Part shown: positions 1 to 13,100 of the stretch, in pieces
How positions within the stretch are numbered: position 1 is the first letter of the stretch
How the letters are laid out: each line of letters begins with the position of its first letter
Assembly (NCBI GenBank): GCA_020746105.1
Contig: CM036620.1
Coordinates: 26,310,604-26,374,603 of the forward strand
DNA from: Trogon surrucura
Lineage: Eukaryota > Chordata > Aves > Trogoniformes > Trogonidae
Direction of reading: 5' to 3'
DNA length: 64,000 bases
Translations under genes and position numbers: made by a program
Notes under the pieces: model-generated
What the model saw: the letters and a program-made list of their open reading frames with translations, nothing else
Told to the model about the DNA's origin: nothing
The model's database searches: none

Positions 1-291
1 TCAGTGACAACCACTGATAGGACAAGGGGTAATGGGCTGAAACTGGAACATAAGAGGTTCCGCTTAAACTCGAGAAGAAACTTCTTCTCAGTGAGGGTGA
101 CGGAGCCCTGGAACAGGCTGCCCAGAGAGGCTGTGGAGTCTCCTTCTCTGGAGACATTCAAGACCTGCCTGGACACGTTCCTGTGTGGCATAGTCTAGGC
201 ATTCCTGCTCTGGCAGGGGGATTGGACTTGATGATCTTTCGAGGTCCCTTCCAATCCCTAACATTCTATGATTCTATGATTCTATGAAAGC
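1..291 (+). mobile_element. CR1 LINE 3' fragment
   Basis: This is the 3' end of a CR1 non-LTR retrotransposon, cut by the left edge of the window. Bases 4-198 still read as the last part of the CR1 ORF2 protein, including the typical stretch WNRLPREAVESPSLETFK. The short CR1 3' UTR follows (TTGGACTTGATGATCTTTCGAGGTCCCTTCCAA type), then three copies of the terminal octamer-like repeat ATTCTATG at 263-288. It is a dead 5'-truncated copy. The well-preserved reading frame and tail suggest a fairly young avian subfamily. Confidence 0.95.
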
Positions 292-3232
292 TGTCCTGTG
301 AGTCCTGGGAACTCAGGCAGAGCAGCAACTAAAACATAACAAAGCAGCGCGATAAATACGTGACGCTTTCTAGCAAGGAGAGATCTCCTTGGGCCCACGC
401 TGCTGCTTGTGTGGTTGCTGCCTGGGTGCCTCCACCCTGGTGCTGCTGCAGAGTCTCCAGATTCTCGGGTAGCGAGAATAAATTTACTCTTTCTATTTCA
501 GACGTGGTTTGTGGTTGTTCCTGTGCCCTGTCTGTTGCAGCCTATACACTTACTAATCACTGGATCAGAGTACAAGTGTCAAAACCTTTGACTCGCCTTT
601 TTCCTTCCTCCTCCTGGCTCCTGAAATTAATGATTAAATAAGAACAAACAAAGGATAGCTTAGTTCAAATCCTAAGAATTTTTTATTCCATTTGAGTGAA
701 CCAATACATTCCATTGTGAAATTGGAAGCGACAATGAATATTGTACATCTTTACGTGCCATCTATTCTAACGTGGCAACAGAGAAGTTTGCAACATTTTT
801 CTGCATTGTGGTAGTCAGTTTAAGACTCATTTACTTTGTGACTGCTGTTTCTACAAAAATCTCACAGTGAATATATGAAGTCTATCTGATATTTCATACA
901 ACTTTGTTTTATCTCTCTACTGCTCATTTGGCATTCTAGCCTACATCAGTTGAAGTAAACAGTAATCTTGACATCACTTCAGAAGCAATGGTGCTAATAA
1001 TACACGACATTAACAGTATAAAAGTGAAACACTTCTTTGCACATACCTGAGGCCCACTAGTTTTCTGAGAGACTTTGTTAGTATGGGTACATATGCAAGA
1101 GATCACTGGAAAGTCATCTTGTAGGCCAACAAATAGAATGCAAAACTTTGGACACAGAGGAGTTACTTGACTGTTACTTTAGATCTTACTTTCTTCACCC
1201 CATCGGAAACTATGGCATTATCCTGCTTACAGTCTTACCAGTACAAGTCTGTCAACATCTGAGTGCAAAATCTGCTCCAGGGTATATTTTTATATCTTGG
1301 AACACCAAATACATTTTCTTATTGTTATATAGAGTAATTGCAACAATAAAAGTCAGGTACAAGACTTGGAAGCCTTATAAGAGCCCTTGCTTCTCAACAT
1401 CTGGCTCAAGAAGAAAGGAGATACAGCAGCTGAGGATATTAAATGCAAGGAGAAGTAAGGTCACTGACTGCACAGCTGATATTGGAGAGAACAGACTCAG
1501 CCAAACAATGAAAAGAATCAGAGATGCCAGGACAGTATGTTTTGCCTAGCATTAAGTCTCCTCCATTGTCCATGAACGCTGTATTTAATCAACATTTGAT
1601 TACTCACTGTGGCCAAAACCACACACTGGATGAAAGCCTGCCACTGAGGAGCTGCAGGTGAGCACGTCCCCATCCCCAGCAGCTGCCTGCTCACTGCACC
1701 AGTCCTCAGAATGGGGGAACTGCCTTTGTAAAACACTGATCTGATTGCAGGCAACCTTGGCACAATTCCTGACCTCGGTAGAAAAGCCAGCACCTGGTGG
1801 GCACAGACTTTGGCAGTGGGTACCATGTCATGGTGCTGCCCTGGCTCGACCCTGGCCCCCGGCACCGTGCATCAGGGATGCACGCAGACAACCACACGCG
1901 TGATGGGGCTCCACCACCCTTTTCCCCTCTTCTCTAGAAGGTAAGCATCTATGTTCGCCTTGTTTCTAACAAGGGTCTCTAGAAAGCAGAGTACCGCAAA
2001 TAATAATAGTGTTAAGAGCGTTAACACTGCAATAGGCAACGTGTCTCAGCAATCACTTCTGTAACCCACCAGTGTGGTTTTTTTTCCCTAAAGGGAGCAC
2101 TGCATATACTAAAAACAAGTGTCTCATGTCTCAGTCCTCTCAAAGGTCTGCCGTGCTGACACCTGGCAAAACCCTGGCAAATTTGGAGGCGTTCCTCTCT
2201 CTCTCTGGCTGCTTTGGGGTTTAGTTTGATCTTCAGTGGTGTTCCCGTCTAGCTAGCTGGAAACAATATTAATGTTGTATTTTTTTGTAATAAAAACGTA
2301 ATAATAAAAAATACTTCTATGCTTTCTATCTTTCCATCTGTTTTTTTTGCACCAGGAGAACAGGAAAAGAGAAATTACTTCTTGAGGCCAGCCAGTGCAT
2401 ACAAAACACTTGGAAATACTCTCAGTGGTCTCTGCACAATCTAGACTACAGTCAAGGGAATAAACCAAGACTATGAACATAAACTCTCGCTCTCTTGCTG
2501 GATGTCTGAATGCTATTAGTCTCACTGGACCAAAAATTTGCAGTATTATAGCCAAGAAATGTCTGCTTTATAGTAAGATATACTGATATTATGTGGAGAA
2601 CTACATAGTTCAACTTGTCTACATTTCAAAGTCAGAGACTAAAAGGTAGAGAACACATTATATAAGGGAAAATGAGTAACACAAGGAAGAATGCATTTAA
2701 GGATGAAATGCTAGGAGGTTCTTGTGAGCCTGAACAATAATGTGAAGCACAGATAAAATAAGTAAAATCAGTTACCACAAACAACAATGTGACTGGAGAT
2801 TCTGTAGCAAACACCACATTACCATGGAGTTTTCTCCCCGACATGATGTTTTACCCGCTCTCGAGGCCTCTGTTAAGTGACCCGTACGAAAAGACATCCA
2901 CTGAGTCCTTTTGGAGGAGGAGAGGAGAAGAATCACCTCTGAAGAGGCAAGTGATATATAGCAGCCAAGGCTTTATTTTTACTGATGACTTGTCAAGCCA
3001 GCTGTGAATGTTCACCCTTTTAATCACAGACTCATTAGAGTCCATACATATTTAGTCCAGACTGTAATTCTGAAGTGCTCTAAATGCTTCTACAGGTAGT
3101 AGTGTATCTTTTAGCACATAGCACCTTGCATTTCTACATTCAGGTGATCATGCTAATGCTAAGGTAAAATTGAAATTCCTAGCACTAAACTCTAACAGCA
3201 AGCAGTCACTTCCCAGTTACACCATCAGTATG
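292..3232. other. Intergenic, no gene seen
   Basis: A/T-rich sequence downstream of OPN4X. The longest open frame (1148-1549 +, 133 codons) shows no recognisable domain, and I treat it as chance. A short CT-rich run lies near 2192-2206. A second possible minus-strand AATAAA (plus-strand TTTATT at 2972-2977) could serve as a distal polyadenylation site for OPN4X. Nothing else is recognised. Confidence 0.5.
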
Positions 3233-3238
3233 TTTATT
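3233..3238 (-). terminator. OPN4X: Candidate poly(A) signal of OPN4X
   Basis: The first AATAAA hexamer on the minus strand after the OPN4X stop codon, about 570 nt downstream. It would give a 3' UTR of roughly 590 nt. Hexamers are common in A/T-rich DNA, so without transcript ends this is only a candidate. Confidence 0.35.
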
Positions 3239-3803
3239 TCTGTTTAGCAAGCTGCCTATTTAAAAACAAAAACAAAAAACCAAAATTCCCCAAAAACCAA
3301 TGCTGGAAAGAATTTGATTAAAAGGTAGTTCAGATCATCTAGCCATTTGCGTTACCACTGGGACTGGTGGAAGCCCTGTTCTCATGGCACTTCCCATCAC
3401 CATCTGGAAGAGAGCTGCCAAAGCAGGAATGCTGTTTCACGCGCAAGTAGCAGAAACGTTGAGCAACTGCCCCTGCTCTCATTCAGTCGTTTTTCCTTCT
3501 GCTGGCACCTCCACCTGTGGTTATGAATCAGGGCCCCATGAAGCAGGCGGCCGACTTGACGAATGTCACTTGATCTTGCTGCCAGACCTTCCACTGCTCA
3601 TTTCCTGCAGAACAATCTGAAAGAAAGCCTGTTTCCATGCCTGAGCTGGTCTGGACAAAGATAAATCTGAAGGCTGCCTAGTGACTACTGTATAAACATA
3701 CAAAAAGTCTGATGATCTAACCTACAAGGCTTTGGTTATTTGGTATAATTGAGTAGAGAAGATGCCGAGAAAATAATTACCGGAAAGTTTTCTTTTGACA
3801 AAC

Positions 3804-4193
3804 TTAGGACAGAAATTTCTCAACAGCTTCAAGGAACTCTATGGATGAGCTAAGCCCTTCCAAGTCCAGCAGATTGCCCTTTTTGTCGTGAAAGTGGAAT
3901 AATTCTGGCTCTTCCTCTCTCAGTTCCTCTTGAAATAGGTTGGTCTCTGAGGTAGGAACGATGATGATGCGAGGGACTGTGCTGCTAATGATAGAGTCCA
4001 GGACTCCATTAATTTGACTTTCTTGAGCTGCCAACTGTGAAGTACCTGAGTCTCCTCCTCTGCTGATGCTGCTGCTATTCAAACCAACAGGCAAAGAAGC
4101 TGCTTTTAAGGAGCCGGTCACGAGTCTTGCAGGGGGACTGCGCAGGACTGGCTGCCCAAGCACCTTCTCCAAACAGCTGGAGGAGATCGAAAC
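3804..4193 (-). CDS. OPN4X: OPN4X coding exon 10 (C-terminal tail, stop)
   Basis: Encodes residues 427-555 and the TAA stop (complement of 3804-3806). It opens after an acceptor ending CTCCGCTCCAG, in phase 0. The tail carries an SLKAASLPVGLNS-like block, the block PRIIIVPTSETNL, an acidic run (EELREEEPELF) and the ending LDLEGLSSSIEFLEAVEKFLS-type, all matching the end of Xenopus melanopsin. The open frame continues 11 codons upstream of the chosen acceptor, so the exact start rests on the splice site and on alignment. Confidence 0.9.
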   Translation of the reverse strand, partial: VSISSSCLEKVLGQPVLRSPPARLVTGSLKAASLPVGLNSSSISRGGDSGTSQLAAQESQINGVLDSIISSTVPRIIIVPTSETNLFQEELREEEPELFHFHDKKGNLLDLEGLSSSIEFLEAVEKFLS

Positions 4194-7100
4194 CTGGAGC
4201 GGAGACATAAACTTTAGTGTTGTCATACAGCATACGACTACGGAAACCAGTAGTTGAAATATTCATTGCCACTAGTCACTGTGCGGGCCACGAGTCATAT
4301 TTTCTAAACACTTGAATCGTTGACTAGAAAGAGGGAAAATCATGATGTGTTAACATCTACAGCTTAGAAATCAGGATACTAAATGAAGCAAAAGAAGACG
4401 TGCTCAAATATCAGCAGAGACACAAAACAAAAAAAAAGAATTTTAAAAAAGTGGCCATTCTTACATTTGACTGACTTTCAGGTTAAAAAAATATTTCTCT
4501 ATTTTTAACATACCTTAATTGCAGACTTCTCTATTGCAGAGAATCCTGGTCTAGCTAAGAATTAAGTTAGTTAAGACCAGTTAATCTTAAGATTTAGGAA
4601 TCACCATCTCAGTCTTAGCTAGTAGTTTGACATAATATTTTATTGCATACCATAAGTCTAGTCTAATTTTACAGGCAGAAACCCAAACACGTTTGTTTTT
4701 TATGCAAATTTTGTTGCTTAAAAATAAAACCCAAACCCCAACAAATCCACTATCTAACATCACTCTCTGTCCCTCCATCATTATGGATTTAAAATTAGAT
4801 ACTGAAGCATTGTGGGAGCATTCACCAATTCCTACGGATAATGATTTCTCCAGCCACTGTAGCTACCCACCCAAGTAGAGATAAGCATAATGTGCTAAAA
4901 GAAGTGGTTTAAATCAACCTGACGGAGAAGAAAATTCCATTCTTCCAGATTAAATATAACAATAGAATGAAAAAATCCAAACCCAAACCCACTCCTCCCT
5001 GCCTCAAGTGCTGTTTTCATTGCAGCAGAAGGATGGATACGGCTTAGTGGACAAGATACCACATCCAAGGGTCTTTTTAAAAGCCTTCAAGATGAATAAT
5101 TCCCTTGACATAAAACCTAGATGCACAGAGCACACTTGGCAACTCCTTTGAAACCAAGTACCCAAACCTGGTAACACATGCCTGCATTTTAATGTTTCCA
5201 AAAACCTTCGCTGCCATGCCAGGTTTCCAGGCGTCATTCTACATCAAGTCTGTTCCCATCCTAACTGACCGTAATAAGTCATGGAGTTGGATCATGCCTT
5301 TGTGGCAGCACAAAAAACATTGCCATGAGTTTTTGTGCTCTGGAAAGCACTGATTCAGTTTTTTATTTTCACCTGAGGAATACCTTTTCTTGTCTGACTA
5401 CCCATTTGCAACTGTGCATTGAAGAGTGTTGATCTCAGTCAGTGAAAATAATTCAGAGGTAAGCAAATATTTTAGATGTTGTTGAGATGGTCTTCTTAAA
5501 GAAAACAAAGGAAATCTAAGGTTCTTTTTTTTTAAAAAAAAAGTATTTTGTTAAAAAGCTAGATAATTCTTCACCAAATTCACACTTGCATTTTCATAAC
5601 TGAGCATTTCTGGAAGTGCTGTAATTGGAATTCAGTCATAGACAATCCAGTAATTCTATTAAAACCTTAAAAAACTATCTAAAAATGTAGTAGTGTTCCT
5701 GTAGGATTAGTTGTACTTTTTTTTTTAAGGATAAATGCGTGTCCTCATAGTTGAACACTCTAACTGAGCTTGACAAATAAATATTTATTTTGATTGAATG
5801 AATATCCATACATTGGATTTAGCAAACAGAGAAAGGACCTTCACACCACACAGGAATCTTTGCTGAAAATATTAAGAAAAGCAAATGAGGCTTTGACCAT
5901 TCAGTGTAAATGAACTCCACATATCTCAGTGAACACCACCGAAAGCCTCAACTTGAAGGTACTCCGCTCAAGATCATTTATCAAAATAGCATAAGAGATG
6001 TCTTTCAAAGACAAATTATCGCATCTGAGCCTTCTTGTGGGCTACACAGTTGCTAAATTCCAGGAATATTTAATTACTGAACACCTTTAGGCAGACCACT
6101 TTAGATTTATTTTGCTTTCCCTCCTTTACGAGACAAAAAGCTGGTGTTTCTCCAGAACCTGGAGACAAAGTCTTGTCTTTGCCACTTGCCTACAACCTTG
6201 GATGCTCTGTGCTACTGATGGAGGGCAGCGGAGGTTGGTAGTAAATATGAGCCCATGTTGCCTGCCACCACATCTGAAGCCATTGTTTTTCCATCAATAC
6301 TATCTCAAACACTTACAGGAAATGACCAAAGTTTCACAGGACTTGATCTTAAGGAGACACATGAAAGAAGACAAGGTAGACGCATGCAGGAACTGGGTAA
6401 TCGGATGGCTGAAAATTTCCAGGACAGCTCCTGCTTTAAACTACGCTCTCTCTAGACAATTAGCCTCAGAGCTGGAAGGGAACACACAGGAAAAGAGGCA
6501 GATGCTGTAATTGCCCAAGGTGCAGGTGTTGGGTTACACACAGTAGAATAACCTGCCTCTACCACAGTAGAATAATTTGCCTCCATCAAAAAGTGCTGCT
6601 ACTCAGTCCAGCCACAGACAGGGGATTGCAAGCCTGTGTCTGTCTTTTCTCGAAAGCGCAGCACTTTTATCTGCTTGACATTGTGCCACTCGTACAAATA
6701 TTCATCTTGAAACCAGTACTACAGTTCTGGCAGAAACTGACTCGTGGGTGACTTACTGCTCTCATCCTCAGCAGTTCCTCAAGGAACGGGGTGCTCCTCA
6801 ACAGCATGATGCCAAACCTCAGTGGTTTGGCCAACGAGCATGATGCATCCACAGAAGATGCGCTGAGTACTCACCGTCTCCTCTTTCAGTGAGGGAAGGG
6901 TGGCAGCTGCCAGACTCTCCCACCCTTAGGGAGAAATGGGAGTTTCTTTCTCGTCTTCCTCCTCAATGAAAATAAAACATTTTAACGTACACTGAAAAGA
7001 AGAAAAAGGGTGGCTTCTATCATGTCAAACTCTGTTTTGCAGCCCTGACTTTGTAATAAAAGGAGGCTGACACAATACAGAACACAAGGGTCAGGATGGG

Positions 7101-10100
7101 AGGAACCAGAGCTGGGGTAGATAAACAGGCAAAGAGGCAAAGAAGGCAACTTCTTACATTTGATGCTATTGAGTGTGCTTTAATGCAGCTTTAGAGCAAT
7201 GAGCTAATGCTGACTTTCAAAAAAAAAAGGCAACATATTAGTAAAAAAATGTTAATAAGGCATTGTTTTCATTCTCATTAGTCACAAAAAAATAACAGCA
7301 AATACGAAGATGACATTGGAAGTAGTATAAATAAAGCCTACAGATGAAACAGGTAGGTATAAGGGCTGAATTATTATTCCAAAGATTATGTACTGTAGCA
7401 AGATTAACTTTAAAATGGAGAGTCCCTAGCAGAGATCTTTTTCTTACTTTTTCTGCAGTTGCTGGATCGCAGCTGCAGGTCTTTGGGAGCAGGTCTCTCT
7501 TCTCCTGTCTCAGACTTGTTGAGAAAGAATGACTTCGGCGAGGCTGCAGTTTCTTATGAACTGGCTCTACAGGATCAAGCTCTACATTGCTCCAGGTCTA
7601 ATCAGAAATGAGAAAGGATTTCAGACAGTTACATCCTTTCTCAAACTCTAAAAGTTCTCAAACTCTAGCAGAAAGCATGCATACTTGCAGAAAATTAAAG
7701 CTGTTCTAACATAGATCTCACACTCAAAAATCCCCTGGGGAGAGGCTTATTTTTAATCCTGTCACACTGGGCTATTCTTCTGAACCAAAAAAAAAATATT
7801 TGAAATAATGAAAAATTATTTAATCTTTTCACCAGGATGTTTTTCAGCCTTTTTTATCTTATTGCTTGTGCTATGCTTATAGCTGCATAGCACCTAAAGT
7901 CTAAAAACCTTACACCCAATCTGTTGAATACGGCATTCTGCATGACCATCAGCTGGTAGAAAACAGTGAAGAGGGACAGGTCCAAAACCACATTTGTATA
8001 CATCCCAGCTAGCTAACCAGAGGACCCAGACCTTCTCAAGCCCCATGAGCTTCCTGCTTTTTTGAATCATCATTAGTGGATAAGAAGCAATGGGTGCGTT
8101 CTGCACTAATTTTGCAAGAGCATGACAGTAATGGAGCAAATAATGACATTGCAACCATGTAATTCTATTTATGTGCTTGAAACAGCCTGTAAATCCATCA
8201 TTCCTAACTTTGTGGTGACTTTTTCATTATAAATGCTTAGATCATTCCACTGTTTTCCACACTAGCTTTTAGGTAAAGATAAATAGATAGATCAGATAGA
8301 TGAGCTCAACACAACTGGGAAGCTAGTGCATAGTTCAACCCCATCATAGAATCATACAACAGTTTCGGCTGGAAGAGACCCTCAAGATCATCGAGTCCAA
8401 CCTCTAGCTCTCAAGAATCCTGTCATTACCATAATATGATCCATGGCCCCTTGACACAAGTATTGTCTCTTCCAACCGCATTTAAAAAGCAGCTCATAAC
8501 AGCTGATCTTACCATGTCAGTCCCTACTCAACTCTCCACTTTGGTACTAATGTCCCACCACTGATGTTTCCGCAAATGCCTGGGATGCCTTCTGTAGGTC
8601 TCTTCATTCCAAGCCATAGAAACTTACTCATTTTGGGTTTAAGATTTTTTCCATTTTGATAGAAAAACTTGCTCTTTGTCACACCACCTATTTTTGTCTG
8701 AGTTGGTTCAATGGGCATGTGTGAGTTAGAATTGTTCTGACCTGTTTTTGACATGAAATTCATATACTGCCTTCAATCCATGTCTTCATTTCTCATATTA
8801 AAAAAAATCCCACTTAAAATTCTAAGTGCTGAGACCATTTCTATTTCTGTAGAAACCATCCATCCTTATATCTATGTATTGCCACCCGTTTATTTCTCCT
8901 CTCTTGTGGAATCAAACTGTAAATGAAACATTATGTGACTCGCAAATACATTGGCTTCCTACATTAACATGTACATAACACACAAAGTGTTGGTGGCAAC
9001 AGCTGTGTCTTTTACAGTGTTGCCGGTGTCACCCCTGCGCATCGATACTTCATTGGAGCATTCAAAAATTTCATTCAGTTCTGCTGTCATGCAAGAGGCC
9101 TTGAGTATAGCTTTTATTTCAGCAGCTGCTGGTTCAGCTAAAATCCGTACAGCCGCACTGAGCTGTCGGTTGCCCCAAGGACAATCACCTTTGCCTGTGA
9201 CAACTCAGCACAACACGGTGCTGAGCATCACTAGCAGCAGGTATTCTATTTGAGTCTCCTAAGCCAAAGCTGTGCCACAGGTTGGAGCCTCTTAGCCACA
9301 TTATCCCATCTCTTTAAACAGCAATCCCAACCAAACCCACACAATAACCTGCTGACCCACAGGAACCAAAACCAAGTAGTGAAAACCAGCAAAGAACAGA
9401 AATCTTCTTGGGTCAGAATGGGTGACTCAGATGGAATTACCTCCAAACAAAGGACTAACGGGAGAGAATTTAGAAATAAACTTTAAGACAATGAAAACTA
9501 AAAGGTAAAAAGGCAAAAAAGGCTGGAAATAAGTAAATGAGGAGCTTCTCCATTTTAAGCTATGACAACACATTTCTCTGTTGTTATACGTGCCATCAAC
9601 AACCAGTGAATGAAGCACAAGTGTAAGCAGAAAAGTAGTTCCCATGAACTCACTGGAATACAGATACATACAGTGTAGGTGCTCTGTTTGCTCAAGCTTA
9701 TAAGCAATCCCAAACAAAATATAATTTTTTTTTACGGTAGGCTATTGGCACGTTGCATATACTGACCTCATATTCCAAAGATAATTTGGGTATTTTACAG
9801 TCTATGAAATCATCGCAGTTAATACTCTCAGGCATCACTGTGTAATCAGTGGTCTGTGAATGGAATTAAATCAGCAGGATAGGTTATCTCATTTTCATTT
9901 ACATTGCAACAAAAATATTTATGCATTTATTTATTTCTTCAAGCACCAATACATACACTGAATTTTATAGTGAGTAACTTTCTTCTATCTCACTAATGTC
10001 TTTTGCCCTAATATAGCAACAATCAGATAAACACAAACGTGCTGTCAATGCCCTGAAGACTATGAAAGGCTAGGCAAGCAAATTTGAGGATCTTCAAGCT

Positions 10101-13100
10101 GTGCTGTATACCACAGTACCACTGTGTACCACGGTACCACAACATTCCACAAGAGTCCCATTACTGAGACTTGAAATGTGCTGCCTGAGAAACACCCCAC
10201 CTGACTCCAGGTGCAGGAGTCTTCCACTCCTTATGGTTAAAATTCAGGGAAACAAATTAAAAAGTTTCTCGTCCTACAGAAAATGTATTTAGTTTAAAAT
10301 AATCAGGCAGCTTTTGGATAGGTTAGAAAACTTTGGATGGAAGACTGTTTTGCTGTCCTTCAGTCCCCCCAAATACTGAATTATAGGAAGTGACTGGTGA
10401 CATGGGGAGTGCCTGCCAATGGCTCTTTTTAATTCACATCAAAGACAACCTGAACATCCACAGTCCCTGTAGGCATCTGAATCATGCAGATATGCTGGCC
10501 TAGGTGCTTCTTCTGGCCAGAAATCATCACTGATGAACTCCAACAAAGGTTTTGCAGAAATGACCTCACATGACGCAAAACATCTAGCTTCCCCCATCCT
10601 TTTCCATTCTCCAATTTTGAATACGTATTTATAGAGTCACTTATTTTGGGAGTTGGAGAAATATTATACTCACTTTCCTTCATGGACACAAGAAAAGACT
10701 TACAGCTTCTCCAGTGGAAACTGATGCAACACAAGTGCTCTTGGTCCTGCCAGAAAGAGACTGATGGCTGGAGAGAGAGGTCCTGAATGATGACTCATTT
10801 ATGGAGCCTCTCAGGAGGTCATTCTTTGATATTCGTATTAGGAACCTCAAGCAGGGAACAGCATTATGGATGGTTTTTCTAATGGAAGAAGAAAAAGAAA
10901 ACAATGGCACAATGATCATGCAGCTTTGGAAATCATTTGGTGAAAGTACCATGTTTTCAAATAACCTCAGCACAGTTCATGTGTTTGATTGAGGAGGTCT
11001 TAAAGACTACATGGAAACAGCATGGTATATCTAATGAAAGCTACTCAACAGGCTGAAAGGAAAATAGCAGGTGGCTTCTGGGTCTCGGGTCAAACCACTT
11101 GTATGGAAGAGCTGCATGAATAAGCAGTAAGAATTGAAAACATCTTGAAGAGCATGATTGCTTCTGATGTAATTAAGAAGTTAACCCAGAAAAACTTTCA
11201 GGTTAGCTGGTATGAAGTTCTTCATACTTGTCCACTCATCCTGAGCAAAGGCACAGGACGAGTGGAAAAAAAGGAGAGAACCGGAAGAATCAGATATTGT
11301 TATTTATCTGTATAATGTCTGGATTTGGGGTGCTGTTTGGGGTGCAGGAGGCTGAATTAAAACAAAGAGCTGAGGTTGTGCAGAAAATAAAAAGTTTTGA
11401 GAATCAGCAAGGGTTTACAGGACATGAGAAAATGCTAAGCCACCATAGGTTCACTTTCATGTTGAAGACCTCAGGCTGGTGTTGAAAAAGCAGCTGCCAG
11501 CTCTTTTTCCCAGATGAGAAGTTGATCTGCTTCTCACACATGGACATAGCTTCTGATGTCTGCCACAGCCTACCTGGGGCTGCAAACTATGCAATTATTT
11601 CAGGTTGATGTAAAACATACCATCCTATTACATGGGATTTCATGCAGACAACTCCTCACACTGGAGGTTCAGGAAAAGTGTGTTTGACGGTGAATTTCCA
11701 AGGGCACGATAAGAACATTTTTGATCTCTTGAGAGACCAGAGTTTTAATTTTACTAATAATTGGGCCTGTCTTCATGTATTTCACATGTACAGCCCCTGG
11801 CTGATTTTGAGATAATTTTAATACTGTACATGTGAAATACATAATAGGTATAAACTGAGGTGTTTTAGTAATATTTTTATAATTTTATGAAATAAAGGAG
11901 TCACACAAGAGTTTCATATGTATATAGTAATTGCAAACTTTTTTTTTGGAAAATAGTGCAAATCAAAATTATTCATGATTTTTCAGGTAGGATGGAACAG
12001 TTTTAAATAAATCATTTTTGTATAATTGTGCTTCACTTGGGAGCAAGTTGGAAACAGGGAGATGCACAATTTCCCTGTTTGCTATGATCAAATGATTACA
12101 AAACCTAAAATCTAAGGAAGTTTCTGCAATAACTCTAAAATAGTCCAGTGACGTTCTCGCATATACGGGTTGTTAAAGAAGTGAAAACTTTCTTCCCTCA
12201 CAAAACAGCATTTAATCAATTAAAACTTTGCATACATTTCCTTACTTATTCACATTGTTACTTTCAGTGACACCTATCACGGAGAGAAGTGTGTTTCCCT
12301 TTACACTGGTGGGGAGGGCATGGGCAGACCCATATACACCAATTAATTTCTCTTAAAAGCCAAGTGTTAGCACAAAGGTCACTGTTACATTTTTAGTTAC
12401 ATTTATCATAATGTACTTTTTTTTAAATCTTCATTACTTAAGGTAAGGAAACCGCACAAAAATCCTGATTTGATTTGTTGCGGTGTTAAGACACCGTGTC
12501 AGCAACTCTCTGTGCCAAAAAGCATCTTGCTTTGATACATCACTGGTTTGAGCCATATCTGAATGCTTTAGATCCTGATTTCTAGAAAGATTTGGAAAAT
12601 AACTTTGATTTAACTAGCTTCAGTAGTTCCCGTACAAAATGGCAATTCATCCCCTGACCAAGCACTTGAGTCTTGGGCCTGAACAGACTGGCACATTTAT
12701 CCATCATTGGGTAAATTACTTTCAAGACCTAATGTGAATTATTAGAAGACTTGGAAATTATCCAGAAACCCTGGTCTTTACATACGTGTTCATTATTCAC
12801 TATTCAAGCAAAATTGGTGCTGCCAAGGCGTTTTCACCAGCTGACTTATTGGTTTACTGTAGCTGCTTTTTCAGTTTTAAAACTGCATGTTTGATTCCTC
12901 ACAGGGGACTCAACATTACTTCTTTTCCTGTCTGGATAACTCCTAGGTCTATAGAAAGTCTTCAAAACAACTCCATAAACACTTCTGTTGTTGATGTGTC
13001 TAGAAACACGAAGTAGGAAGCAGGGAAAAAAATAAAACACTTTTTAAGAGAGTGTTTGAAATCCTTTGGGGGCTCCAGACTTTCTCTTAATATAGTCTTA

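Noticed and set aside
1148-1549. 133-codon plus-strand open frame downstream of OPN4X
   Set aside because: No recognisable domain; composition is that of the surrounding A/T-rich DNA.
6112-6510. 132-codon plus-strand open frame in OPN4X intron 9
   Set aside because: No family features, and it lies antisense within an intron; probably chance.
10429-10702. Minus-strand open frame following exon 8, considered as further OPN4X coding sequence
   Set aside because: It is in a different frame from exon 8. A consensus donor (GTAAGT) sits at the exon 8 end, and exon 9 supplies the expected tail.
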